NCBI RefSeq assembly: GCF_008042045.1
Contig: NZ_RDBP01000012.1
Coordinates: 255,247 to 290,940, forward strand
Length of the DNA stretch: 35,694 bases
Reading direction: 5' to 3'
DNA from: Streptomyces sp. T39
GTDB taxonomy: Bacteria; Actinomycetota; Actinomycetes; Streptomycetales; Streptomycetaceae
Shown in pieces: positions 14,690 through 22,851 of this stretch; position 1 is the stretch's first letter; the number at the start of each line of letters is the position of its first letter. The position numbers were made by a program, and so were the translations under genes. The notes below the pieces were generated by a model. The model worked only from the letters and a program-made list of their open reading frames with translations. It was not told the origin of the DNA and did not search any database.

Positions 14690-16765
14690 GTGTCGGTCAA
14701 AGTGAGTGTCGTCATCCCGGTGTACAACCCGGGCAAGTACCTCGATCCCTGCATCGAATCGCTCGTCGGCCAGACCATGCCCGCCGGGGAGTTCGAGGTG
14801 CTCTTCGTCGACGACGGGTCCACCGACGACACACCGGCCCGTCTGGACGAACTGGCCTCGCGCCACCCGCACTTCCGGGTGATCCACATCCCCAACTCGG
14901 GCTGGCCGGGCAAGCCGCGGAACATCGGCGTGGAGGCGGCCAGGGGCGAGTACGTCCAGTTCCTCGACCAGGACGACCACCTCGGCACCGACGCCCTGCG
15001 CCGGCTCTACGCCATGGGGCACCGCAACGGTTCGGACATCGTGATCGGCAAGGTGGCCAGCAACTTCCGGGGCGTCCCGCACGGCGTCTTCCGCAAGAAC
15101 CGCGAACGCTGCACGCTGCGCAACGCCCCGCTGTTCGACAGCCTCACACCGCACAAGATGTTCCGCACGGCGTTCCTCCGCGAGCACGGCATCGCCTACC
15201 CGGAGGGCAGGCGCCGCCTCGAGGACCAGCTGTACATGATGAAGGCGTACATCCCCGCCCAGGTGGTCTCGATCCTCGGCACGTACACCTGCTACCACTA
15301 CTCGAAGCGGGACGACGGCAAGAACGCCGGGTCGGCCAAGCTGGTCCCCGAGGGGTACTACGGAAACCTGCGCGAGGTGCTGGACGTCGTCGTCGCGGGC
15401 ACCGAGCCCGGGCCGCTGCGCGACCGGGTGCTGCGCCGTTTCTACCGGGTGGAGATGCTCGGCCGCCTCAGTGAGCCGGCCGTGCTCGGCTACGACGACG
15501 CCTTCCTGCGCGCGATGACCGACGCGGTCCGCCCGCTCGCCCTGGAGTTCATGGGCGGCGCGGTCCACGACGGCCTCGGCCCCATGCTGCGGCTGCGCTC
15601 CGGGCTGCTGCGCGCCGACGACGCCGAGGGGCTGGTCCGCCTCGCCCGCTTCGCCGCCTCGGTCAAGGGCGCGGTGCGCCTGGAGGACCTGGCCTGGCAG
15701 CCGGACGGCCGGGTCGCGGTGCGGATCGAGGCCCGGCTGGTGCACGGGGAGGGCCGCGAACCGCTGACCATGGTCCGCCGCGACGGGCGGCTGTATCTGG
15801 ACCCCGCGGTCACCGACCGGTTCCTGCCCGCCGGGGAACTCGTCGACATCACCGACGACCTGCGCGGCTTCACGGCCGAACTGTCGCTGCGGGACCGGGA
15901 GACGGCGGTCGAGTGGCCGTGTCCCGCGTCGTTCGCCGCCGAGGTGACCGACCGGCCGGACGGGACCTGCGAAGTGGTGCTGCGCGGCACGGGGCACCTG
16001 GCCACGGAGGGCGGCAGGAAGGGGCGCGGCAGCCTGCCGCGCGGCTTCTGGGACGCCTGGGTGACCGTGCGGGGGCTGGGTGTCGTCCGCAGGACCCGGC
16101 TCGGCGCCGACCGGGCGGACCATGTCGCCGACCGCTGCGTGCCGGCCCTGCTGTCCGGCGGGCCGCGGTCGGTCATCCCGTACTTCACCGACCCGCACGG
16201 CAACCTGACGCTCGACGTGGCGCGCCGCGGCAAGCGGACCGCCGCGTATCTGCGCGGCCGGACGGTGCTGCGGATGCCGGGGACGCCGGTCCAGCTGCGG
16301 CTGGACCTGTTCACGACGGGCGGCACCGCCCCGGGGACGGGCGCCGGCACCGGCGCTCCCGAGCTGGTGCTGACCAAGCCGTCGTACGACGGCGAAGTCG
16401 CCGAGGCCACCGTGGTGCACTCCGCCGCGGGCGCGCTGCGCCCGGCTCTCGGCCGTGCCCATCTGACGCTGCCCCGGCGGCTGCCCGGGGCCCCGGAGGG
16501 GACCTGGCAGCTGTCGGTGCGGCTGGACGGGGAGACGGGGCCGCTGCTGCCTCTCTGCACCGCGGACGTCGACGGCGCGGGACGGCTCCGGCCGGACGGC
16601 GGCCTGCCGGTGCCCGACCCCGTGCTGCTGCGGCAGCTGATCACCGAGCGCCGGCGGGCGGCCGCCCGCCGGGCGGTGCGGTCCGTCGTCGGGCCGATCG
16701 TGCGCAGGCTGCCGGCCGGGGGCCGCAAGCGGGCCCGCCGCCTCGCGGCCCGGGTGTTCGGCTGA
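14690..16765 (+). CDS. GT2 glycosyltransferase with long C-terminal accessory region
   Basis: A 691-residue cytoplasmic protein. Residues 5-230 are a GT-A fold glycosyltransferase 2 domain: VSVVIPVYNPGKYLDPC, VDDGSTDDT, NSGWPGKPRNIG and FLDQDDHLG, whose DQD supplies the metal-binding acidic residues, then RRLEDQLYMMKAY as the likely base region. The remaining 450 residues are mostly beta-rich. They contain a module ending VIPYFTDPHGNLTLDV that matches the pattern in the proteins at 26851-28872 and 32504-33508. The C-terminus is strongly basic (RRRAAARRAVRS... RKRARRLAARVFG), suited to membrane-surface binding. Proteins of this build occur in teichoic-acid glycosylation (TarS-like), so a role in decorating or extending the polymer is likely. 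The sugar donor is not known. GTG at 14690 follows GACGGGG. Confidence 0.88.
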   Translation: MSVKVSVVIPVYNPGKYLDPCIESLVGQTMPAGEFEVLFVDDGSTDDTPARLDELASRHPHFRVIHIPNSGWPGKPRNIGVEAARGEYVQFLDQDDHLGTDALRRLYAMGHRNGSDIVIGKVASNFRGVPHGVFRKNRERCTLRNAPLFDSLTPHKMFRTAFLREHGIAYPEGRRRLEDQLYMMKAYIPAQVVSILGTYTCYHYSKRDDGKNAGSAKLVPEGYYGNLREVLDVVVAGTEPGPLRDRVLRRFYRVEMLGRLSEPAVLGYDDAFLRAMTDAVRPLALEFMGGAVHDGLGPMLRLRSGLLRADDAEGLVRLARFAASVKGAVRLEDLAWQPDGRVAVRIEARLVHGEGREPLTMVRRDGRLYLDPAVTDRFLPAGELVDITDDLRGFTAELSLRDRETAVEWPCPASFAAEVTDRPDGTCEVVLRGTGHLATEGGRKGRGSLPRGFWDAWVTVRGLGVVRRTRLGADRADHVADRCVPALLSGGPRSVIPYFTDPHGNLTLDVARRGKRTAAYLRGRTVLRMPGTPVQLRLDLFTTGGTAPGTGAGTGAPELVLTKPSYDGEVAEATVVHSAAGALRPALGRAHLTLPRRLPGAPEGTWQLSVRLDGETGPLLPLCTADVDGAGRLRPDGGLPVPDPVLLRQLITERRRAAARRAVRSVVGPIVRRLPAGGRKRARRLAARVFG

Positions 16766-16771
16766 GGTCCC

Positions 16772-16806
16772 GGGCCGGGCCGCCGCGCACCGCGGCGGCC
16801 CGGCCC
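16772..16806 (+). terminator. Strong intercistronic hairpin between the GT2 gene and rfbC
   Basis: A perfect 16-bp GC stem (16772-16787 with 16791-16806) with a 3-nt loop starts 6 bp after the GT2 stop and ends 28 bp before rfbC. There is no T-run. It may terminate most transcripts or act as a processing or stability element; rfbC has little room for its own promoter. Confidence 0.6.
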
Positions 16807-16834
16807 TCAGCAACGACAGAGAGGACGTGAACAG

Positions 16835-17491
16835 ATGCGGGAACTCTCCATCGCCGGAGCCTGGGTGCACGAGCCGAGGGTCTTCCCCGACAGCCGCGGC
16901 AGCTTCCACGAGTGGTTCAAGGCACCGGACTTCGCCGCCACGACCGGCCACCGGCTGCGGCTGGAGCAGGCCAACTGCTCCGTCTCCAGCCGGGGCACGC
17001 TGCGCGGCGTCCACTTCGCCGATGTGCCGCCGAGCCAGGCGAAGTACGTGACCTGCGTGCGGGGCGCGGTGCTGGACGTGGTCGTCGACATCCGGGTCGG
17101 GTCGCCGACGTTTCGCCGGTGGGAGTCGGTCCGGCTCGACGACCTCGACCACCGCGCGGTGTACCTGTCGGAGGGGCTCGGGCACGCCTTCATGGCCCTG
17201 ACGGACGACGCGACCGTGGTCTACCTCTGCTCCGAGGGGTACGCCCCCGAGCGGGAGCACGGCCTCCATCCGCTCGATCCCGGCCTGGGCATCGCCTGGC
17301 CCGAGGGCATCGCGCCGGTGCTCTCCGAGAAGGACGCCGCCGCGCCCGGGATCGCGGAGGCGGAGCGCCGGGGCCTGCTGCCCCGCTACGAGGAGTGCCG
17401 GGCGTACTACGCGCGGCTCAACGGCGAGGACGGCGGCACGGGGACCGCCGACGGCACGGGAGCGGCCCGGCGGGCGTACGACCGGGCCTGA
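16835..17491 (+). CDS. rfbC: dTDP-4-dehydrorhamnose 3,5-epimerase
   Basis: A 218-residue RmlC cupin that epimerises dTDP-4-keto-6-deoxyglucose at C3 and C5, the third step to dTDP-L-rhamnose. Signatures: RGSFHEWF near 21-28, RGTLRGVHFADVPPSQAKYVTC near 53-74 with the catalytic His in LRGVHF, DVVVDIRVGSPTF near 80-92, and YLSEGLGHAFMAL near 110-122, with the family aromatic and His pattern. The last 35 residues are a variable Gly/Ala-rich tail. ATG at 16835 is preceded by GAGAGGA. Related enzymes that epimerise only C3 or C5 cannot be excluded, but rfbA, rfbB and rfbD are nearby, which favours rhamnose. Confidence 0.92.
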   Translation: MRELSIAGAWVHEPRVFPDSRGSFHEWFKAPDFAATTGHRLRLEQANCSVSSRGTLRGVHFADVPPSQAKYVTCVRGAVLDVVVDIRVGSPTFRRWESVRLDDLDHRAVYLSEGLGHAFMALTDDATVVYLCSEGYAPEREHGLHPLDPGLGIAWPEGIAPVLSEKDAAAPGIAEAERRGLLPRYEECRAYYARLNGEDGGTGTADGTGAARRAYDRA

Positions 17492-17500
17492 CCGCGCGCG

Positions 17501-17552
17501 CCGGCGGCGGGTGTCCCGCGGACCGCGGGGTCCGCGGGACACCCGCCGCCGG
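17501..17552. terminator. Bidirectional terminator between rfbC and the methyltransferase
   Basis: A perfect 24-bp inverted repeat (17501-17524 with 17529-17552, loop GCGG) lies 10 bp past the rfbC stop and 12 bp before the stop of the convergent methyltransferase gene. It is among the longest perfect stems in the window. Confidence 0.92.
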
Positions 17553-17563
17553 GCTGCCGCCCG

Positions 17564-18358
17564 TCAGCCCGTCAGCCGCTCCAGGCTCCGCCGCACCGGG
17601 GCGAAGGACGCGCGCCCTCTGCGCAGCGTGCGGGCCCGGACGAGACCCGGCCAGAAGCCGGCACCGAGGAGCGCCTCGGGGCTCACCGCGTTCTTGCGGG
17701 TGAGCACCGCGTCGGGGACGTCCTGCGGGTCCGGGACGACGTACTCCTCGATGATCCGGTCGTAGGCACCCTGCAGCACGGTGTTCGCGGGGTCGGCGCC
17801 GAAGACGACGGCGACGCCGGTGGGCGCGGTGTCCACCTCCACGACGACGAGGTCGGGCCGGTATCTCCGGAGCACCTGGACGACCTTGTAGACGTCCCCC
17901 GTCCAGAACTTGGTGTGGCGGTCGCGCGCGGCCTCGTCCACGTTCCTCGGCAGCATGTCGTCGAGGACGATCACACTGGACCAGCGGGAATGCCGTTCGA
18001 CGTTCATGAAATCACGCAGGGCGTATTCGAACAGGTGCATTCCGTCGATGAACGAGAGTTCCAGGCGCGGTGCGCCGCCCAGTACGTTCATCGGATCCCG
18101 GCGGGCGAGCGCACGGAAGGGATTGCGTCCGGTCCGCAGATGGACCAGAGGATCCCTGCGGGCGAAGAAGTCGTCACTCGTGGCCCTCACCAGATGCACG
18201 TCGCAGCTGATACTCGTGACCACCCGGAATGCCGGGTCCACGGCCACCGAGGGAACGCGGGAAAGCGCGAGACTGCGTCCGTCGTTGACCCCGATCTCCA
18301 AATAGTTCCGGGGTTTGCTCACACGGTGCAGTTGACGCAGGAAGCCGTGACGGTCCAC
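17564..18358 (-). CDS. Class I SAM-dependent methyltransferase (Methyltransf_24-like)
   Basis: A 264-residue cytoplasmic protein. The SAM-binding motif is LEIGVNDGRSL near residues 20-30. The pattern FIDGMHLFEYALRDFMN near 103-119 and VIVLDDMLPRN near 128-138 is typical of the family that methylates sugars or polysaccharide ends. The acidic and His residues there probably bind metal or act in catalysis. GTG at 18358 has AAGGGA just upstream. It is last in the minus-strand series rfbA-rfbB-rfbD, 75 bp after rfbD, so it probably methylates a sugar of the same polymer, perhaps rhamnose. The first half uses more AT-ending codons than its neighbours, hinting at a separate origin. Confidence 0.82.
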   Translation of the reverse strand: MDRHGFLRQLHRVSKPRNYLEIGVNDGRSLALSRVPSVAVDPAFRVVTSISCDVHLVRATSDDFFARRDPLVHLRTGRNPFRALARRDPMNVLGGAPRLELSFIDGMHLFEYALRDFMNVERHSRWSSVIVLDDMLPRNVDEAARDRHTKFWTGDVYKVVQVLRRYRPDLVVVEVDTAPTGVAVVFGADPANTVLQGAYDRIIEEYVVPDPQDVPDAVLTRKNAVSPEALLGAGFWPGLVRARTLRRGRASFAPVRRSLERLTG

Positions 18359-18433
18359 TGGAATCCCTTCATGGGGAATCGCATTCTGTGCTTTCGAGCG
18401 AAGTTAGCGTGCGACGTGTCCGGACGCACACTT

Positions 18434-19336
18434 CTACGGCCCGGTGACACGCGATCTCCTGTGCGCCCGGACGATTTCCGGGAACGCCTCTGCGAGCGCC
18501 TCACGCCATTCGCGAATGGGTTCGATCCCCGACGTCCGCAGCCTCTCGTGCCCCAGCACGCTGTACGCCGGCCGGGGCGCGGGCCGGTCGAAGGCCGCGC
18601 TGGTCGTGGGCCGCACCCGTTCCGGGTCGGCGCCCAGCAGGCGGAAGATCTCCCGGGTGAGGCCGTACCAGGTGGTCTCACCGGAACTCGTGCCGTGCTG
18701 GATCCCGGGCGGCACGGTGCCGGCCAGGGCTCCGCGGCCCAGCCGCAGCAGCAGGGCGGCGAGATCGGCGCTCCAGGTCGGCTGGCCGTGCTGGTCGTCG
18801 ACGACGTCCACCGTCTCGCGTCCGGCCTCCAGGCCGATCATGGTGCTGACGAAGTTGCGTCCGCCCGCGCCGTAGAGCCAGGCGGTGCGCACCACATGCC
18901 CGCTCTCCGGCAGCAGTTCCAGCACCGCCCGCTCGCCCGCCGCCTTGCTGCGCGCGTAGGCGCCGCGCGGGTCGGTGGAGGCGTCCTCGGGGTAGGGCTC
19001 GCGGGCGTCCCCGGCGAAGACGTAGTCGGTGGAGACGTGCAGCAGCACGGCGCCGTTCTCCTTGCAGGCCTCGGCGAGCACCCGGGGCCCCGTCGCGTTG
19101 GCGGCGTGCGCGGCCTCCTCGTGGGTCTCGGCGCCGTCGACGTCGTTCCAGGCGGCGCAGTTGACCACCACGTCGGGGCGGTGCGCGGCCAGCGCGGCGC
19201 GCACGTCGTCGGGTCCCGTGATGTCCAGCGCGGCACGCCCGAGGGCGGTGCTGCGCTCACCGTCCGCGGCGAGCCGCGCCGTCACGTCCCGGGCGAGCAT
19301 GCCGTCCGCCCCGGTGACCAGCCAGCAGGTGCTCAC
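18434..19336 (-). CDS. rfbD: dTDP-4-dehydrorhamnose reductase
   Basis: A 300-residue SDR-type reductase (RmlD) for the last step to dTDP-L-rhamnose. The Rossmann motif TGADGMLARDV is near residues 8-18, NCAAWNDVDGAE near 59-70, STDYVFAGD near 102-110, and the catalytic YARSK (Tyr-x-x-x-Lys) near 127-131. The later WLYGAGGRNF and GIQHGTSSGETTWY segments are also typical. GTG at 19336 overlaps the rfbB stop by 4 bp (GTGA), so the two are translationally coupled. Confidence 0.95.
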   Translation of the reverse strand: MSTCWLVTGADGMLARDVTARLAADGERSTALGRAALDITGPDDVRAALAAHRPDVVVNCAAWNDVDGAETHEEAAHAANATGPRVLAEACKENGAVLLHVSTDYVFAGDAREPYPEDASTDPRGAYARSKAAGERAVLELLPESGHVVRTAWLYGAGGRNFVSTMIGLEAGRETVDVVDDQHGQPTWSADLAALLLRLGRGALAGTVPPGIQHGTSSGETTWYGLTREIFRLLGADPERVRPTTSAAFDRPAPRPAYSVLGHERLRTSGIEPIREWREALAEAFPEIVRAHRRSRVTGP

Positions 19337-20316
19337 AGCGCGGCACGCTCCTTCAGCGGCTCCCACCAGGCGCGGTTCTCGCGGTACCAGGCGACGGTCT
19401 CGGCGAGGCCGGCGGCGAAGTCCTTGCGGGGCCGGTAGCCCAGCTCCTCGCGGGCCTTGGTGCAGTCGACGGAGTAGCGGCGGTCGTGACCCTTGCGGTC
19501 GGCGACGTGCTCCACGCGGTCCCAGCCGGCGCCGCAGGCGTCGAGCAGGAGCCCGGTGAGTTCCCTGTTGGAGAGCTCGGTGCCGCCGCCGATGTTGTAG
19601 ACCTCACCGGGACGGCCCTTTGTGCGGACCAGTTCGATGCCCCGGACGTGGTCGTCGATGTGGAGCCAGTCGCGCACGTTCAGGCCGTCCCCGTAGAGCG
19701 GGACGGTGCCGCCGTCGAGCAGCCGGGTGATGAACAGCGGGATGACCTTCTCGGGGAAGTGGTGGTGCCCGTAGTTGTTGGAGCAGCGGGTCACCCGCAC
19801 GTCCAGGCCGTGGGTGCGGTGGTAGGACAGGGCGATCAGGTCGCCGGCGGCCTTGGCCGCGGCGTACGGCGAGGTGGGCGCCAGCGGATGGGTCTCGGGC
19901 CAGGACCCCTCGTCGATGGAGCCGTAGACCTCGTCGGTGGAGATCTGGACGAAGGCGGAGATCCCGGCGCGGTGCGCCGCGTCGGCGAGGGTCTGGGTGC
20001 CCAGCACGTTCGTCCGCACGAACTCGGCGCCGCCGTCGATGGAGCGGTCGACGTGGGACTCGGCGGCGAAGTGCACCACCTGGTCGTGTTCGGCCATGAG
20101 CTTGCCGACGAGCTCCGGGTCGCAGATGTCGCCCCGCACGAAGCTCAGCCGGTCGTCGCCGGCGACCTCGTCGAGGTTGGCCTCGTTGCCGGCGTAGGTG
20201 AGCCGGTCGAGCACGGTGATGCGCACGTCGCCGGGTCCGTGCGGGCCCAGCAGGGTGCGGACGTAGTGGGAGCCGATGAAGCCGGCGCCGCCGGTCACCA
20301 GGAGGGCGGTGGTCAT
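19333..20316 (-). CDS. rfbB: dTDP-glucose 4,6-dehydratase
   Basis: A 327-residue extended SDR enzyme, second step of dTDP-L-rhamnose synthesis. TGGAGFIGSHYVR near residues 8-20 binds NAD. FAAESHVDRSIDG (about 83-95), STDEVYGSIDEG (about 121-132, with the catalytic Asp-Glu pair) and SPYAAAKAAGD (about 143-153, Tyr-x-x-x-Lys) are all intact, as is RCSNNYGHHHFPEKVIP. ATG at 20316 overlaps the rfbA stop (ATGA), and its own stop overlaps the rfbD start, so rfbA-rfbB-rfbD is one tightly coupled unit. Confidence 0.97.
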   Translation of the reverse strand: MTTALLVTGGAGFIGSHYVRTLLGPHGPGDVRITVLDRLTYAGNEANLDEVAGDDRLSFVRGDICDPELVGKLMAEHDQVVHFAAESHVDRSIDGGAEFVRTNVLGTQTLADAAHRAGISAFVQISTDEVYGSIDEGSWPETHPLAPTSPYAAAKAAGDLIALSYHRTHGLDVRVTRCSNNYGHHHFPEKVIPLFITRLLDGGTVPLYGDGLNVRDWLHIDDHVRGIELVRTKGRPGEVYNIGGGTELSNRELTGLLLDACGAGWDRVEHVADRKGHDRRYSVDCTKAREELGYRPRKDFAAGLAETVAWYRENRAWWEPLKERAAL

Positions 20317-21380
20317 GACGAGATCTGCACCTTGCTGTGGTCGCCGAGCACGAGTCGGTGGGAGGAGGGGTTGCGGGGGGCCGGGGTGACCTCGACGTCC
20401 CGGCCGATGAGCGAGGCCTCGATGCGCCGCACGCCGGTGATGGAGGCACCGCGCAGCAGGATCGAGTACTCGATCTCGCTGTCCTCGATGCGGCAGCCCT
20501 CGGCCACGGAGGTGAAGGGGCCGATGTAGGAACCGCTGATCAGCGTGCCGGCGCCGACGATCGCGGGGCCGACGACCCGGCTGCCGACGATCCGCGCGCC
20601 CTTCTCCACGCACACCCGGCCGATGATCTCGCTGCTCTCGTCGGCGAAGCCGTCGATCCGGCAGTCGACCGTCTCCAGCACGGACCGGTTGACCTCCAGC
20701 ATGTCGGTGACGTTGCCGGTGTCCTTCCAGTAGCCGGCGATGGTGGTGGAGCGCACGTCGCACCGTCGGTCGATCAGCCACTGGATGGCGTGGGTGATCT
20801 CCAGCTCGCCGCGCCGGGACGGCTCGATGGCGCGGACGGCCTCGTGGACGGCGGGGGTGAAGAGGTAGACGCCGACGAGCGCGAGGTCGCTCTTGGGCTG
20901 CTCGGGCTTCTCCTCCAGGCCCACCACGCGTCCGGTGATGTCGAGTTCGGCGACGCCGAAGGAGGTCGGGTCGGCGACCTTGGTCAGCAGGATCTGCGCG
21001 TCGGGGCGTTCGGTGCGGAATTCGTCGACCAGACCGCTGATGCCTCCGACAATGAAATTGTCGCCGAGATACATCACAAAATCGTCTTCTCCCAGGAATT
21101 CCCGGGAGATGATCACCGCGTGCGCGAGACCGAGTGGCCGCTCCTGCGGAATGTAGGTGACCTCGACGCCGAACCGGGAACCGTCGCCGACGGCTTCCTC
21201 GATCTCCGCCGCGGTCTCCCCGACGACGACGCCGACCTCGGTGATACCGGCTTCGGCGATCGCCTCGAGGCCGTAGAAGAGCACCGGTTTGTTGGCCACC
21301 GGAACCAGTTGCTTGGCGGAGGTGTGCGTAATGGGCCGGAGTCGTGTGCCGGCTCCTCCGGAAAGTACGAGTGCCTTCAC
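20313..21380 (-). CDS. rfbA: Glucose-1-phosphate thymidylyltransferase (long form)
   Basis: A 355-residue enzyme making dTDP-glucose from dTTP and glucose-1-phosphate. The nucleotidyltransferase signature GGAGTRLRPITHTSAKQL is at about 8-25, with YLGDNF near 107-112 and EEKPEQPKSD near 155. It is the long form (about 60 residues more than the E. coli type), with a C-terminal left-handed beta-helix of hexapeptide repeats (AIVGAGTLISGSYIGPFTSV). This is the form I know from Streptomyces deoxysugar pathways such as StrD. The start is GTG at 21380. A T-tailed hairpin lies 33 bp upstream. Confidence 0.95.
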   Translation of the reverse strand: MKALVLSGGAGTRLRPITHTSAKQLVPVANKPVLFYGLEAIAEAGITEVGVVVGETAAEIEEAVGDGSRFGVEVTYIPQERPLGLAHAVIISREFLGEDDFVMYLGDNFIVGGISGLVDEFRTERPDAQILLTKVADPTSFGVAELDITGRVVGLEEKPEQPKSDLALVGVYLFTPAVHEAVRAIEPSRRGELEITHAIQWLIDRRCDVRSTTIAGYWKDTGNVTDMLEVNRSVLETVDCRIDGFADESSEIIGRVCVEKGARIVGSRVVGPAIVGAGTLISGSYIGPFTSVAEGCRIEDSEIEYSILLRGASITGVRRIEASLIGRDVEVTPAPRNPSSHRLVLGDHSKVQISS

Positions 21381-21412
21381 TGTCCCTGCCCTGTGGGTCG
21401 GAAAAACGTACT

Positions 21413-21435
21413 GCCGGGGCGTATACCGCCCCGGC
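21413..21435 (-). terminator. T-tailed hairpin between the second GT2 gene and rfbA
   Basis: A perfect 9-bp stem (21413-21421 with 21427-21435, loop of 5) begins 9 bp after the GT2 stop on the minus strand. It is followed by a run of five T (21394-21400 region), the classic intrinsic terminator form. With rfbA starting 33 bp further on, it may act as an attenuator. Confidence 0.75.
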
Positions 21436-21444
21436 ATCCCGATG

Positions 21445-22710
21445 TTACCTATTCCGCACCCTTCTTCCGGCGTCCCGGAGCGCGCGTACCGCACGGATTC
21501 TGCGTACCCGGCGGCGAATACGGCCCGGCATTTCACGAAGGAGGGACGCGCCGCCTTCCGGCGGCAGGACCCGGCTGCTTCCCGCCCGGTCCGGAACCGT
21601 CACCCGGTACGTGCGGGCCGGCAGCCCGGCGCGGCGGTCGCCGAAGTACGGGAGGGCGAGATACACCCGGCCCGTCAGGCGCCGCCGCACCACCCGGGGG
21701 ACGGACCCGGCGGCGGTGTACTCCAGCACACCCTTCAGCAGATCGAGCCGCCCCCGGGCGACGCACTCCAGGACCAGCCGCTCGGCGACCTTCAGATGCG
21801 CGGCGACGCCCCTGTTCCAGTACGGCCCGGTCAGCCGGGCCGCCAGCCGGAGCCGCTCCCGCTGCTCGGCCTCCGGCCGGCCCAGCAGCGCGGGGGCGAA
21901 CTGCTGGAGCAGCCCGACCGTGAACGGCCGGACCATCAGCAGGTCACGCCCCGGGCCCGGCGGTTCCAGCCGCGCGATCACCCCCGCCAGCGCGGTCACC
22001 GCCGCGAACCGGGACTCGTACCCGCCGCGCCGCGTCGCGTGCTTCCCGTCCTCTCGGCCCACCAGGTAGTAGCAGTCGTAGTCCGCGACGACGGAGACCC
22101 CGTTCCCGGCGAGATACGCCTCCATGGTGAAGAGCGCGTCCTCGCCGGTCGTGAAGGTCTCGTCGAAGGTGAGCCCGAGCCGTGTCAGCAGCTCGCGGCG
22201 GAAGAGCTTCTGCGCGCTGAGGGCGTAGACGACGCGGGAGGTGCGGACGTCGGCGTGCTCCACGGTCCGGGTGAACATCGAGCGCGGGACGCCCCGCCCC
22301 CGCCCGGCCATCCTGCCGAGCACCACGTCCGTCCCGGCCCGGTCCGCCATGGCGACCATGCGCTCCAGGGCCTCGTCGCCCAGGAAGTCGTCGGCGTCGA
22401 GGAAGAAGACGTAGCGCCCGCGGGCGAGGGCGAGGCCCCTGTTGCGCGGACCGCCGGGGCCGCCCGAGTTGGGCTGGCGCACCACGGTGGTGCGGACCTT
22501 GGAGCGGGCGGCGAACTCCTCCAGGTACTCCCCCGTGCCGTCGGCCGAGCCGTCGTCGACCGCGAGGAGCTCGATCCGGTCGGGTCCGAGCGTCTGCGAC
22601 TCCACCGACTCCAGGCAGCGGATCAGGTACGGCATGGCGTCGAAGGCGCCGACGACGACGGAGACGTCCGGGACACGGGGAGCGTTCGGGGGTATCAGCG
22701 GGTGGTTCAT
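21445..22710 (-). CDS. GT2 glycosyltransferase
   Basis: A 421-residue glycosyltransferase 2 protein. The GT-A domain covers about 15-240: VSVVVGAFDAMPYL, VDDGSADGT, NSGGPGGPRNRG, FLDADDFLG (metal-binding DAD) and FTTGEDALFTMEAY as the likely catalytic base region. A helical part and then a short strongly basic C-terminus (RIRRRVRRIRAVRALRDAGRRVRNR-like, given in part) follow. It resembles the N-terminal domain of the GT2 protein at 14690-16765 but lacks its large accessory region. ATG at 22710 has GGTGG at suitable distance; a GTG three codons earlier is less well placed. It lies between two terminators, so it probably has its own promoter within 22711-22794. Donor and acceptor are unknown. 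Confidence 0.88.
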   Translation of the reverse strand: MNHPLIPPNAPRVPDVSVVVGAFDAMPYLIRCLESVESQTLGPDRIELLAVDDGSADGTGEYLEEFAARSKVRTTVVRQPNSGGPGGPRNRGLALARGRYVFFLDADDFLGDEALERMVAMADRAGTDVVLGRMAGRGRGVPRSMFTRTVEHADVRTSRVVYALSAQKLFRRELLTRLGLTFDETFTTGEDALFTMEAYLAGNGVSVVADYDCYYLVGREDGKHATRRGGYESRFAAVTALAGVIARLEPPGPGRDLLMVRPFTVGLLQQFAPALLGRPEAEQRERLRLAARLTGPYWNRGVAAHLKVAERLVLECVARGRLDLLKGVLEYTAAGSVPRVVRRRLTGRVYLALPYFGDRRAGLPARTYRVTVPDRAGSSRVLPPEGGASLLREMPGRIRRRVRRIRAVRALRDAGRRVRNR

Positions 22711-22794
22711 GGGTTCCACCAGAGCGCGCCGCGCGGCCGGGGGCCGCCGCTCGCGGCCATCCGGACCAGGGACACACCACGGTCCGGGAACGCG

Positions 22795-22840
22795 GAACGG
22801 CCCGGCGGCGCCCTTCGGGGAGGGCGCCGCCGGGCCGTTC
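22795..22840 (-). terminator. Hairpin terminator after the TagF-like gene
   Basis: A perfect 19-bp stem (22795-22813 with 22822-22840) and 8-nt loop start 11 bp beyond the stop of the TagF-like gene on the minus strand. Confidence 0.85.
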
Positions 22841-22851
22841 GGCGGTGTGCG

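Noticed and set aside
14588..17542. A 984-codon open frame on the minus strand
   Set aside because: It is the shadow of the GT2 and rfbC genes, which have clear motifs and ribosome-binding sites on plus.
16835..21380. dTDP-sugar genes as part of an antibiotic cluster
   Set aside because: No polyketide synthase, peptide synthetase or other natural-product core enzyme is nearby; the context is cell-wall polymer synthesis.
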